Assembly (NCBI GenBank): GCA_018902385.1
Contig: JABSSW010000072.1
Span: 62,001-126,000 of the forward strand
Length of the DNA: 64,000 nt
Source: Physcia stellaris
Taxonomy: Eukaryota > Ascomycota > Lecanoromycetes > Caliciales > Physciaceae
Direction: 5' to 3'
The notes below the pieces were generated by a model that was given only the letters and a program-made list of their open reading frames with translations, did no database searches and was not told the DNA's origin. Below, piece by piece: positions 22,745-34,300 of this stretch (positions within the stretch are counted from its first letter, which is position 1; every line of letters starts with the position of its first letter). The position numbers and the translations under genes were made by a program.

Positions 22745-25700
22745 TCATTGATCCAAACCATCTTTCTCGATAAGCCGTCTAACGACATCTACGACCTCGT
22801 CATTTGCAAGATCTAACCCTGGATTATCAATCTTGCGTGCCAAAACATCGTCAAGCATAAGACGAAGTCTACTAATCAGCACACCGATTCGTGCCCACCC
22901 GCGAAGTCGAAGCCAGCCGTCAACGAGGAGACCCCTGCCGAGGGTATCCACTGTAATGGGGCCTGAGAACAGTAACGCGGTGTATACATTGAAGGCTAGA
23001 GGCATCTTGATTAGCTTCATTGAATAGGATAGACAATGTACTCACGTGTCAATTCCCTAACAAAGACCTTGCTCGTAGCCATCTTGTTGAAATAGCTCAG
23101 ATAGACACTCCCACCAATGAAACCTTGAGCTCCAAAAAGCGTCGAGCTGGGATGCGTGAAGACTCTTCCGTTTTCTTGGTTGAAAAATTTGATCGTCCTC
23201 GCCTCGGGATCTAGTTCCACTGCTCCAGACATTGATGGCGCGAATTTCTTGTCTGGAAAATCTATTCGAGCCAATTGAGGATTGAACGCGCCCGCGACAA
23301 GGGCTCGGATAAGGGCATTGTTTGCATTCTGTCGGTTGAGATTTTGCACGGTCGTTTGGCCATGATTAGCCGGAAGAAAGCCAGCATCCTTAAGTGAGGA
23401 ATGGTACTGTGTGCGGTTTGAAGAAATGTCTCTCATTGTCTGATTAGAAAGAAAGTTCTTATCACACCAGAGTCGCACGTCACGAAAGCTGTTGTAAACG
23501 CTCATCTCTGCCCATTGCTCGTACGCTCTGAGGTCGCACATCAAATCACCTTGATCTGGTGCGAACGCTGCTCGAGCGGCCTTTGACTCCTCGCGTTTAG
23601 CCTGTGGGGATAGAAACGGACTACGGACAGTCAGAATAGCGGCAATAGTCAGACAGGCTTCCAAGCATCCAAAGGTGGCACCATAAACCATCAGCTTGCC
23701 GCAGCGAAGGTCAGCCGGAATGAGAGACAGATGGCGACCCAATGCCGTAAGCTCGTCCCCATCCAATGCACCCATTCGCCCCAGAAGCTCAAGCGCTCCT
23801 TGTATTGCCAAGTTCTCGGGTGGGGTCAACGCGCTGGTCAAAAAGCAGGAACATCTCTGATACCCATCGCTCGAACTGAAAGACACAACTGCTCTAGCGG
23901 AACACGTCTGATTTCTGGCTCTGGTCTCTCTGCCATCTTGGTTTCGGCGTTCCTGGTGTACAGCTTATAGCATTTGCCAGCTTGAACGCGACCTGCACGA
24001 CCTCGACGCTGTTTGCAGGCCGCCCGCGAGGCCCAAACTTCTTCGAGTTTGACCATGTTGCTAGAAGGATCGAAGCTCGTCTCCTTTACTTTTCCAAGAT
24101 CTATGACTGCAACAACATCTTCTATCGTAATGGACGTCTCGGCAACATTCGTCGCAGCGATGACTTTGCGTTTTTCCCGAGGGGCGGGAGGAAAAACCTT
24201 TCGTTGTTCAGCTGGTGTAAGGGAGGCATGCAGAGGTAGTGCATGTACAAAGGGCAGACGTCCCACAGCTTCTATGGTTCTATTGATTTCAGCAGTGCCG
24301 GGAAGAAAGACAAGTATTGCGCCTTCTCTAGACTGCAGCTCTGCATCAATTGCTCGTACAGTGCTTGCAATCAGGTCGTAATTAATCCTCATGCCTAGGT
24401 TTTGTATAGTGTTGGCGATTGACGGGTCATCATCCCAGTCTACATCTAGTTCATCAGCTTTGTGACCACCCTGGCCAGCGTTGAAACCAGTCATTCGTAG
24501 AACATCGTCAATGTAGATGTCTTGCACAGGATGAGTGCGACCCTGGATCTCTAATTTCCCAACAGTGGTCGATGTCTTGAAATATGCCTCAAACACACCG
24601 GCATCAAGTGTAGCACTCATCAAAATGACTTTAAGGTCTTTCCGCTTGCTAAGTACTTCCCGGAGTATGATCAGAAGGAAGTCGATGTCGAGATTCCGCT
24701 CATGAACTTCATCAACAACGACATGACTTACATCTGCCAGTGCAGCTACAATGTCTTCAGTGCTTCCTCCGGACGTCTGTAATCTTCGAAGCAAGACACC
24801 TGTGGTTACAAATGTAATCCTCGTGGCTCCAGGCTTTTGACGCGATTCCCCCCGGATTGCATAGCCGACCTCATCACCTACGGGCGAGCATCGCTCCTCG
24901 CTAACCCTTTCCGCAAGCCCAAGTACTGAGATCCTTCGAGGTTGTGTGCAGACAATATTAGCCGCTTCCCCAAGCTTGCGCTGAATCATGTCATCAAGGA
25001 CAAACTGAACAGCCTGTGTACTCTTGCCAGATCCAGTCTCTCCAGAAATGATTGTGACCTGATGAGCGCTTACCGCACTGACGATAGCATCCCGTAACTG
25101 CCATGCAGGCAGCGACTGTCTCTTTGACAGCATTGCCTGCTGTTGCGGAGTGTTCTGTCGGGCTGTCCAATGCGCGAGAATATCTAGACTTTTCCGACTT
25201 CCTGCCATCTTGTTGACTTCATAGCTGGGACCTCTCGGACGCCGTTGGTCACTAGACACAGAGTCTTTGCCTCGGACAGGTACTCCTGAAGATCCAGCTG
25301 CGACATCACCGAGCCTTCCAGGTCTCTCGACAATACCCAAAACCTCACTTTCCAGCCAATCGACGAGATTGAAGATCATAGGCTGACCAAGCATTTCTTT
25401 CTCCATTCGGCCAACGGCTTGTCGAATGATACTTAGTCTGATGTACGCAGGCAAAGTCTGTGCGCTGACCCAGAGTATAGGCGGGGTCGCAGGATATGAG
25501 CTTGACTTCATGACGTGAAGCGTGAATGGAAATGGCGCGTTGGAAACCTGCAGTACTATGCTACAAGCGTCTGTAGACACGTTGGAAAAACGAGCGCCGT
25601 AAATCGCTTCTAAAGTAGACATTTCCTCTTTCCATATGGACTCTTCAGTGTTATTGATGTTCAAAGATGGAATGTTCGGTTGCTGCGTTTGGTCGTTTGA

Positions 25701-26955
25701 CGATTGGTCTCTTGTAAGACGTGCTTGCAATTCTTCGGCTGCTTTGACCTCATTGCCATTACATTCATCAAGTACCGATGCACAGATCTCAGCCGAATAG
25801 CCGGCACTTGCCAGTCGTTGTATTGAGCCCTCTCTTTTCAGATTTCCGCTAGCCATGCTGACACCTGCTGCGTAATTTTCTGGTAGACACCACCTCGGAA
25901 GATCGTCTTCTGGAACATGGATTAAAAGCCATTCCAACGTTTCTTCTCGACTTCCACATTCCTCGACTGCCTCTTGTATATGGCTTTGCCTGAATCCCAA
26001 GCCTCCGAGAGAGTCCACGATGCTTTTTCGCTGGTCTGACGTGAGATTGAGCGCGTGAGGATTCCAAACTCCGTTGCGCCTGACAATGTCCTCGACATTC
26101 GCTCGCATTCGTTTGCCCATGTCGACTTTCGGCGTCTTCGTCCATGCTGTCCTGGCATTTTTTGACGGTCCACCTCCACTGGAGTTACTGAACGTAATGC
26201 TGACAGGCTGTTCAGCTTCTTTGGCTCTCTGTTTCTCCTTTTCAATCCGTTGCTTCTCTAATTTGGCACGAGCTTCGTCACGCTCAACTTCAGCCGTGAA
26301 TGGATCCGCCTCGTACATCCAAGCTCTGCCAGCTTTCACATCTTCGACTTTGAGCTCTTGAAACTGTTTCTTCCAGAAATCTCTGTACAACGGCGGTAGC
26401 ATCATATGTATGTTCTTCATGCTGCAGACCCTAAAGAGGGCATATGTTGCCGCAAAATGGCGGGCTTCGACCGCGGTAGGATAGAATGCGATGTCTTTGA
26501 ACGATGGTGGAAGCTTGAAGGGTGGTAAAGCCATGGAATCCTTCGTCTTTGGATTGGTACCCTTGAGGATGACCATTGAAGAAAAGCCTTGGGCAGTCTT
26601 GCTCTGCAACGGAGTTAGCACCTCCAACGGCCAATCAAAACATCAGCCCCACCATAGTGTATTCTGGCTTTGCCCACTTCTGTTTTTGACAATGCTCTGA
26701 GAGCATATTCACGGGAAGTTTTCCAGTCCATGACGCTCCACCGATTAGCTGCCTAGTATCCGGTTTCTTAGGCGTTTCCTGCACAGATTGTGTTCCGTCG
26801 CTCTTGGTCTTAGAGCCGGAGCTATCATCTGCTGCCTTCTTCTCTTTCTTAGGTTTGCCATTGCCGAAGATGATGTAGCTCCCATCATCATCGTTCGAGG
26901 CCGAGGGTATCGGGGCTTTCTTGGAGCTGCCTGCTCCGGTCCCCTTCTTAGGCAT
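22745..26955 (-). CDS. DExH-box RNA helicase of the DHX57/Ucp12 type, single frameshift
   Basis: Large ATP-dependent RNA helicase, about 1370 residues. Exons 26955-26653, 26603-23046 and 22995-22745. Order: charged N-terminus (GSYIIFGNGKPKK), coiled region with EKQRIEKEKQRAKEAEQ, two UBA-like helical units (about residues 300-400), an RWD domain beginning WKEEMSTLEAIYGARF, then the helicase core: GETGSGKSTQ, TQPRRISVLGLAERV, DEVHERN, SATL, ATNVAETSITIEDV and QRRGRAGRVQAGKCYKLYT, followed by the HA2 and OB-type C-terminus (VDGWLRLRGW). This matches DHX57/Ucp12. One base is missing in an A run on the plus strand (23840-23844), splitting the core between VPAF and LTSALTPPENLAIQG. With it restored, exon phases agree exactly, so the break is probably a sequencing error. 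Confidence 0.93.
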
Positions 26956-27264
26956 ATCCCTAAGGCCGCTGGTTCTGTTGGGTGATGATTAACTTGGAAA
27001 TCCATTGATGTTTTGGAACGGGAAAGCACATGTGAAGTGGATAGTACCGGTGTGGTTTTATATGAATTTCCGTGTCTTTCACGGGATGGGCGGAGCACGG
27101 TTTCGCCGCTTCCGATGGAGTCATGCCAAGTGAATAGGAGGCTGTGCAGCTTGGCATCAAGTACAGCCTTGTCACTAACGACATTTTGGAACCCAAGGTC
27201 AACGATCCCCAGATCAATCATCCTTCCAATCCTCTCTCCCGAACAAACAGAAACCTTTGTACTC
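26956..27264. promoter_or_regulatory. Divergent promoter region
   Basis: A 309 bp spacer between the start codons of the helicase (minus) and the glycine-zipper gene (plus). Both are of housekeeping character, so a shared bidirectional promoter is likely. No specific factor site is claimed. Confidence 0.45.
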
Positions 27265-27973
27265 ATGGCTCATGACCGCCGATACCGATCGCGAGAAGAA
27301 GAAGACTACTACTACAATCAGCGCTCCCATTCACAAGGCGCACCCAATGGCTACTACGATGATACGCAAGGCAATCCTTACGCCTATTACTCTCAGCCGC
27401 AAGCGCCTCCAGATTATGGCCGGAATGGATCCTATCATGAACAACCCGTAGCGCGCGACCGCGATAAAGAGAGGTACTATCCTAGAAGTGAAGACGATGA
27501 CTCCGTAAGTACACTCCCTGCAGTCATGCATCTTCAGCCTTGCAGGCAAATGGAGGCGACCGTGTAACCGCCTAGAGTATAAGCTAACTCCACATGATTG
27601 ACAGTCGGATGACTCCCGCCACCGCCGTCCTTCGCACTCGTCAAGGTCACGCTCAAAGAAACGCGACAAGAGTCGGGATAAGAGTCGCGACAAGGAAGAA
27701 CCTTCCAACCCCAAGCTTGAAGCTGTGAAGAAACACTTCGGGACCAGTGATCAAAATTATGTGGCCTCTGTCCTCGGAATGGTCGCCGGTGGCTTCTTAG
27801 GTGGAGAGGCTGTAAAAGGGGATAGGGCGCCCCTAGGTGTCATAGGCGGTGCACTGCTTGGAGGATTGAGCGCCAATGCAATTGAGAAGAAAAGAGAACA
27901 AATGAAAGAGCGGAAAGAGGAAGAGGAGTCAGGTCGTGATCGAGATCGAAGAAGACGAAGGCGTGACAGCTAG
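27265..27973 (+). CDS. Glycine-zipper 2TM-type protein with RS-rich linker
   Basis: Two exons (27265-27504, 27605-27973) give 202 residues. The N-terminal half is low-complexity, rich in Tyr, Gln, Pro and charged residues (YYYNQRSHSQG, GNPYAYYSQPQAP). The middle is Arg/Ser/Lys-rich (RSRSKKRDKSRDKSRDK). The C-terminus has a glycine zipper: SVLGMVAGGFLGGEAV and GVIGGALLGGLSANAIE, two short Gly-patterned helices of the type in glycine-zipper 2TM proteins, then a strongly charged tail ending RDRDRRRRRRDS. Conserved in Pezizomycotina with unknown function; membrane association is plausible. No signal peptide. Confidence 0.8.
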
Positions 27974-29595
27974 AGCGACTACGGAATGGGAAGCTGACTG
28001 TACGGCGTGATGGCGAACGAGAGGGTCACGGCAGGGTCTACAAGAACGGCTTGGATTTGGCGCATATGGGTTCTGAGGGATATGACTTGTATGGCGTCAG
28101 ATGTGAAGATATGTGGTATGTTGTAAATCATGTTTTGTGGGTTTCTTTTCTACTTGTCTTTTCCACATCTCTTTTGCATGTTTTTCATATAACGACCGTT
28201 GGGAGACTACTGTAAATCATCATTATCAACGAACGTTATTCCGCAAATTTCCAATCTCGTTCATGGTTACCATTAACTACTGCATCGACCTGCGCTGCCA
28301 ATCTCGGGTGTCAGAACGGAAATCAACCCAGGACATGATAATGGGTATGATCCAACATCCACAGACTCCAGGTGACTTTCACGAGATGTTCACGTAGTGG
28401 TAGTTCTACCCGTCTAAAAGTATCCAGGCTTTTCTGGCGAGGAGCCTCGAGTATCGAGAATGTTTCATAGATACCGAGATAACTTGATCATTTTTATCAC
28501 CGAAGCATAATGCTTTCGGTTTATATGTGAGACAACAAGCACAAAACGCATCTCGCTCAAACCTGCTGCTAACTGCTTCGGTACAATACATTATTCAAAA
28601 GCGGTGAGCTTGTGAGACTGATGAAGCATACAGCTCGCCCAAGAAATGACGCGGCTATTTCTCATCTCCTCCTCTACTTCATTATTCGGAGCCAGAAAGG
28701 AATTACTTGGCGGTCTAATGTGCGGTCAGTGTGAGAGGTCCATGTATCTGATAACAAGATGTATTAACACAGAGGCACAGAGGCATCAATTTGAACTCTT
28801 CCCTCGAATGTGGATATACACCTCTGAAACATTAACTTCGCGGACTGGATGCGTCGACCACGTGTCGCATACCGGCTGCTAAAGTAAGTCGGCCATGCGA
28901 AGGGGGGATCGACTTCGAAAAGATCAGGAGCTTGTTGACGGAAGGTGGCTACTGATTCAGATGGCGCAATTATTGTCCGGACTGATACATCTAATCTGCA
29001 AGTTTGTCTTTTCCTCACATTGGAAGCACACTAGACCCCCAGTAAATCTTCTCTGCATCCGAATCATAGACCCGTGAATGAGAACATAGCGGCGTCCTTC
29101 CTTGGCGAGCTGCCTGAGATGAAATGATCGGGGGGATTGGATTTAAGAGGGACGCATCTGCCAATCCTGTGATAGCCTGGGCATTCGCTGTGGCATTGCC
29201 ATGGTGTCGAGACTTGGTACCTTGAGCAAGGAAACCAACAAGGCAAGATCTTCACAGAGCAAAGCAAATCGCAAACCGCTCGGCAAAAAAAGAAAAAAAG
29301 AACAAAAAACAGAAGTAGGGCGAACAGATGACATTGCTATGCTACAGAGTAGGCAGAGACCACCGCCTCCCACAAACCAAGAACAACGCACCCGCTATGC
29401 AAAAACCAACCGGTAAAGACAGTAATCGAACAGAGGCCCAACAATCCCCAATTCCATATCCAAACATAAGATTAGCCGCCTAACCTCTCCATCAGAAGTG
29501 GGCGAAAGGCGCAGTCCCCAGGACTATTGGATCAACTTCCATTACTCGGTATCAATGTTCATACTCCTCTCTTTGGTTGTTAACAGTATACCCCT
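27974..29595. other. Intergenic region
   Basis: 1.6 kb with no supported gene. An A-rich low-complexity stretch lies at about 29280-29310. Short ORFs on both strands match nothing known. Confidence 0.35.
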
Positions 29596-29985
29596 CTACT
29601 GAGGCGTCATAGCCTGCTGAATCAAATCCTGCGTCTTCCTCGGCAGCCCATCGAGCTGAATCGCCGTCGCATTCAAGATCTTTACACTCCCATAATCCTT
29701 CGCGAGCGACTGAGCATGAGGGTGTTCGATCCAGGCCTTAGCCTCCGCCATGCAAGCCGCGGGCACGCCCTCCAGCACGACGGTCTGCTCGCCGATGATC
29801 TGCACGTGCTCGGTCGCGGCGCGGAAGTTCTGGATGCACGTGTCCAGGTTGCTGGTGATGTCGCTGCGCTTCTGGCCGCCGCCGAGGACGCCGTGGATGA
29901 GGTCGCCGACGAAGGGCGCGGGGCAGGGCTGGAGGAGGGCGGCGAAGGCGGTTAGGGCGATGGCGGTGATTTGGGTGGTATACAT
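29596..29985 (-). CDS. Small secreted protein of unknown function
   Basis: Intronless, 129 residues. A clear signal peptide (MYTTQITAIALTAFAALLQPCPA) is followed by a Gly-rich stretch and LGGGQKRSD, whose KR could be a Kex2 site. The mature part is mainly helical with two cysteines (DTCIQNF, PAACMAEAK) that could pair. It ends soon after QDLIQQAMT. GC-rich at its 5' end with strongly biased third positions, which supports coding. Not recognised; typical of small secreted proteins in fungal secretomes. Confidence 0.6.
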   Translation of the reverse strand: MYTTQITAIALTAFAALLQPCPAPFVGDLIHGVLGGGQKRSDITSNLDTCIQNFRAATEHVQIIGEQTVVLEGVPAACMAEAKAWIEHPHAQSLAKDYGSVKILNATAIQLDGLPRKTQDLIQQAMTPQ

Positions 29986-31271
29986 TTTTTTGAGGTGGTG
30001 GGGGGTTGGTTATCGACTGGCGATTTGAGTATGAGTGGTGTTAGGTTTGGGTTGGAAGTTTGGAGAGGATTAAAGACGCTTGGGGATAACGATCAACGTT
30101 ATTGGGAAGTGGATTTGGATATTAGAGTGTTGTGGATTGTTGAGACTTTGCTGATGGTTGAAGGGTGGAATCGTCGCTGGCTTTATACTCTTCGAGTACA
30201 CATTGTTAGCTGTTAAGTTGCTATCATCTCCACATCTTCACTCAGCTGCGCAGCATTTCATCTAGGTGGAAGGATCTTGAACCGGCTACAAGCCTGTTTG
30301 AAGATCCTTCGCCCCAACAGTAACTTAAAGGATGCCGTTATTGGAATGTTTGGAGCACGGAGATACCGTGCGCACTATCAGCATAGAAAGTTAGACGATG
30401 AAGCCAACATTGCGGCCCTGGGCAGTGCTGCTCAGAAGGATCAACAGGAGGACAGTGATGTCTCGTCTATCCTCTTTCATAGCTCCCTAAAGATGTTCAC
30501 TTCTGTACGCTCGATCAGCGTTATCGACCCGAGTCACGACATCGATCTCACTCTTTGGCTCATTGCTCAGCGAGGATGAAGATGACTGTAACGAATCGTC
30601 TCCAGCAATTGTTCTGGAATAGATAGAATCAGCCAATCAAAGAAGCCATGCAGACTTAGTCATTAGCGTCTCGGGAGGATCTGAAACGCGGCTTGGCGAT
30701 GAGGCTGCGGCAGGCCACATTTCACCACCACTCCACCCCCAAACACCAACATGATAATGGCTTTCCCACATGGCAGAAGTCAAAACAATGTTTCCAACAC
30801 ATTGGTGGTGGAGCAGTCGACCATCATACCGCAGTGGCCGCAAGGTCGCCCGTGCACCATACCGACTCCTTGCAAACGAGAGCTGAGGCCACATTGGCCA
30901 TATGTTTCCACCATCTTTGAATGCGAAAATACGGTGTTAGCGACGTTGCTGGTACTACTGTCTTCAAGGCCGAGGCTGAAGACTCGATGTGCTACGTATA
31001 CTTCACCGACTACAGCCTCCGTTCGACGCACCCAGAATAAATCTTCCTTGAAGCTAAGTCGATTATCTACCGCGCTGCTTGATACTGAAACCTGTCTTCA
31101 CGGTGGCCAGTACAGCAGTTCTCTATGTTGATATGCTGAACTTCTTCCAAAGCAGCGTCTTCCCCATCACTTGCTGATTTCAAAATCTTTTTCGTCTCAA
31201 TCTCTTTAGCCAAATGCTTCCCCTCTACACCTAGAACTTTGACATCTTTCAAAAACGGTAACATATTCATC
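29986..31271. other. Intergenic region
   Basis: About 1.3 kb between divergent genes. Plus-strand ORFs at 30277-30579 and 30751-31131 and a minus ORF at 30780-31031 look random and match no family. Confidence 0.35.
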
Positions 31272-32426
31272 ATGTGGCCCGTGGTGCTCGCGTTCTCGTA
31301 CTTCTTTGCCTCTGTATTTTTCGCCCTCATAGGCCTTCAATCCACCCCGCGTAACCGCCCTCTCTGCTTCATCCTCCACGCCTTTTGTGGTGTTCTTTCA
31401 TTTCGTCGCATCACCGATGTCACCTCCTCATTTGCCCACGGCAGCGTGATGGGCATGTTTTTCACCGTGTGGATGAGTCACACGTCCTACATCCTCTGCC
31501 TCGAAGGCTCTCAACACCACCCGCCGGGCGCTGAATGGAACTGGCACCGAGCGTACAAAATGTGCTGGAACGTGCGATGGGTGAAAACAGCGCACGAAGC
31601 GCCTTCCAACATCGGAAAACCATTCTCCAGCCCCGCCATCACAGAAGGCGAAAGGCTTCTTCAGAAAAGCACAACGCCATCCAAAGAAGCTTCCAGGAAC
31701 CGGCGGATGTTCCTTCTCAAGCAATTAGTCAGTATAGCGGTCATCTACGGCATCAATATGCTCTACGAGCATGCCCTCAAGACCTACCCGCTCGAATTCT
31801 CAGACTTCGAGCCTAGCCGACAAAGCTACCTCCGCCGCCTGGGGTCCATATCCTCTCGCGAAAACGCCATCCGCACCATCTTAGTCATCAACTTCGTCTG
31901 GTCCTCCTGGGGTCTCTTGACCTGCTACCACAAAGCCTGGTCCATCTTCTTCACTGGCGTCGGTCTCGATGAGCCGGATGACTGGCCCGCTCTCTGGGGC
32001 AGCGCCTTCGAAATGTACAGCGTGCGCCGCTTCTGGGGGAGATTCTGGCACCGGAGCGCCTTTAGGTCTTATATCGGGTACGGTAACCTTATCGCGGAGA
32101 AGGCTCTCCGGCTGCGGCGGGGGACGCTGGCGCATAGGGTATGCTCCGAATTTACGGTGTTTTTCGTGTCAGGGGTCATGCACGCGATGACGACCCGGAC
32201 GCTGGGGTTTAGAGGTGGCTATTGGGAGGATGTTGCTTGGTTTTGTATGAACTTTGCGGCTATACTGGTCGAAACGGCGGTTCAGGCTGTTTATAAGGGG
32301 GTCTTTGGGAAGGTGGGTGCGGGTGTCAGTAAGGTCGTGGGGGCGCTGTGGCTGTTCGCTTTCTTCTTCTGGTCGTTGCCCAAGACCCAATCCCCGAAGG
32401 TCTTCAATGGCATGGTACAAGCTTGA
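31272..32426 (+). CDS. Wax-synthase-like membrane O-acyltransferase (MBOAT-related)
   Basis: Intronless, 384 residues from the ATG at 31272; the frame is open further upstream but only from non-ATG codons. Several membrane helices are visible (WPVVLAFSYFFASVFFALIG, FLLKQLVSIAVIYGINMLY, TILVINFVWSSWGLLTCYHK and two near the C-terminus). The family core is DDWPALWGSAFEMYSVRRFWGRFWH, read in two parts around residues 236-260, followed by VFFVSGVMHAMTT with the conserved catalytic-type histidine. Fungal members transfer acyl groups to long-chain alcohols or to terpenoid and polyketide hydroxyls in metabolite clusters. The substrate is unknown and no cluster core enzyme is adjacent. Confidence 0.8.
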   Translation: MWPVVLAFSYFFASVFFALIGLQSTPRNRPLCFILHAFCGVLSFRRITDVTSSFAHGSVMGMFFTVWMSHTSYILCLEGSQHHPPGAEWNWHRAYKMCWNVRWVKTAHEAPSNIGKPFSSPAITEGERLLQKSTTPSKEASRNRRMFLLKQLVSIAVIYGINMLYEHALKTYPLEFSDFEPSRQSYLRRLGSISSRENAIRTILVINFVWSSWGLLTCYHKAWSIFFTGVGLDEPDDWPALWGSAFEMYSVRRFWGRFWHRSAFRSYIGYGNLIAEKALRLRRGTLAHRVCSEFTVFFVSGVMHAMTTRTLGFRGGYWEDVAWFCMNFAAILVETAVQAVYKGVFGKVGAGVSKVVGALWLFAFFFWSLPKTQSPKVFNGMVQA

Positions 32427-32787
32427 TTCTGGACTCAACTTGTAGTCATGAAATCATACTTGAGAGATCAGGCTTCGTCGACGCTGCTGTAGGCTTCCAC
32501 AGCCTGGTGCTGCTCAGGGAACTTCCGCAAATTAAAGCAGGAGTAGCTGTATTGGCGTCGATGCTGAGCAACGGGCCATAACTGATGAGAACTTTGCCAC
32601 TTGAAGATTCGTCGTTTTCACTGAGCAGAACTTGGATGGTATGATCAGTCAACCCACGGTGTTATTGAGATAATACTTTGTTTCCCGTGGTTAGTGCAGC
32701 ACGATCAATAGATAGAAGCCCGATTGAACCGCGAAAGAACCTACTCAGTCCAAACGAAGAAGCCTCCACTCGATCTTCACCTACTGC

Positions 32788-34300
32788 TCACTTGAACGCT
32801 TCTTTGATTGATGCCGGTTCGCTGCTGACAAGCCCAGCGAGACTATCACCCATCTGTTGTGATTGCTTCTTCTTTTCGGCCTGAGCCTGCTCGTGAATAG
32901 CGGTCTCAGCAGCATTGCCACCCACAAACATAGCACTACCGATACTCATCTCCGTAAGCTTGCGTTGGATCGTGCCCTTTTCGAGATGGTCAAGATGTTC
33001 CTCGTCCTCCTCTTCGCTACTGTCGTGCGTACTCTTCCAAGGAGCTAGGTGTAGAGTCTCGCCTGTGTCGGGATCGAAGAAGTTCCTCGTTCCGTTCGAC
33101 TGCTTCAATTCGATCAGTCCATCATGATGCTCGTCATGTTCTTTACTTTGGTCATCCTCCTCCCCAACCAATGTGACCGCGGAACTGTTCGCGGAAAGTG
33201 ATCCGGGTCTCCATGAGATCTTACTTTTGATGTCCGTCTTCTTGTCATGAGCCTTTTGTTTCAGGCGATGTCTGACTAAAAGGCTGGTACTGGGCTGGCG
33301 CCTCCTAATTTCGATAGGACCTCTGGGCTCATCGACCACAGGTCCTTCGGGATGATCATGTATGATCCTCACCGATCCTTCGGATCTCGCAGGGCTTTGG
33401 AAGACTGTTTCTGTTCGTGAGGGCTGGCGAAGGTAGAGTAGCAGTACAACACCGATACCAAAAGCGACAATGCACCCCATCCAGATAACTCGAGAAGAAT
33501 GTGAATTGCGATCATTGACAGGTTTGTTCCCCCAAACCCCAGTAGGATTGTATCCTGGGGTGATCTCGAAAATGCCGTCGTTCCATCCAATGATCTTATC
33601 TTTCAAGCGCTGCCCTTGCCTTCGAGCGATTTCGTTGAAAGAACGCTTGTAAAATGGTCGCTCTCTGGGTCCTTCGTCCAATATCTTCTTACAGAGCGAA
33701 TTGATACTTCGATTGGCCTGTATCACAAGGTGAGTATTTGCCAAAATGAGGGCTTCTTTGACTTACCTGTATCAGAGTAGCGCATGACTGAAGAAGGTCG
33801 TTGCGTGCAGTCCACTTGGCGAGCTTGTATCCTCGCAGTGCGTATACGAACATTCCGACCAAGGCTACTGCCAGTGCAGCCAATCCAATTGTATTCTGCA
33901 CCCATGTCCTCCGATGATCCCAAGGCGGCATTAGAGAGATCCATGTTGCTTGCCGCTGTTGTGGCCTGGGAGGCTCCGGCTCGTCAGGTATAGATCGTGG
34001 TATGGTAAGAGAGGGTTGTGATGGAGGAGGGCTCAAGCCATCAGGTGGGGCCACGGATACAGCAGAAACACATGTTGTCTGGCGTGAGAGCCGCTCGGGC
34101 GTAATTGTGGGCGAAGAACCATGTGCTGAGGTTGGAGGAGTCAAGGAAGCTGGCGTGCTAGGTGGGGTTGTGGGGGTGGATGAATTGAGTGAAATCGACG
34201 AGGAAGCACCGAGTGTTGGTTGTCGTAATGTCACAAGAGGTATTGGGCGATCTGGAGCAGTCAATGGACCTGGAGCAAGCATATCCGTGTTGGAAGCCAT
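32788..34300 (-). CDS. Two-TM fungal membrane protein, unknown function
   Basis: Two exons (34300-33767, 33717-32788, intron 49 bp) give 487 residues. The N-terminal 120 residues are Ser/Thr/Pro-rich and likely disordered. A first membrane helix (NTIGLAALAVALVGMFVYAL) is followed by a soluble stretch with KLAKWTARNDLLQSC, then a second helix (VIWMGCIVAFGIGVVLLLYL). The long C-terminus is charged and ends with a helical acidic segment. The layout is common in uncharacterised Pezizomycotina proteins. Function not recognised. Confidence 0.75.

Noticed and set aside
30277-31131. Plus-strand ORFs as small genes
   Set aside because: Random-looking composition, no signal peptide or motif, and no consistent intron structure.
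31239-31271. Upstream extension of the acyltransferase frame
   Set aside because: It starts at TTG and has no family similarity; the ATG at 31272 was used instead.
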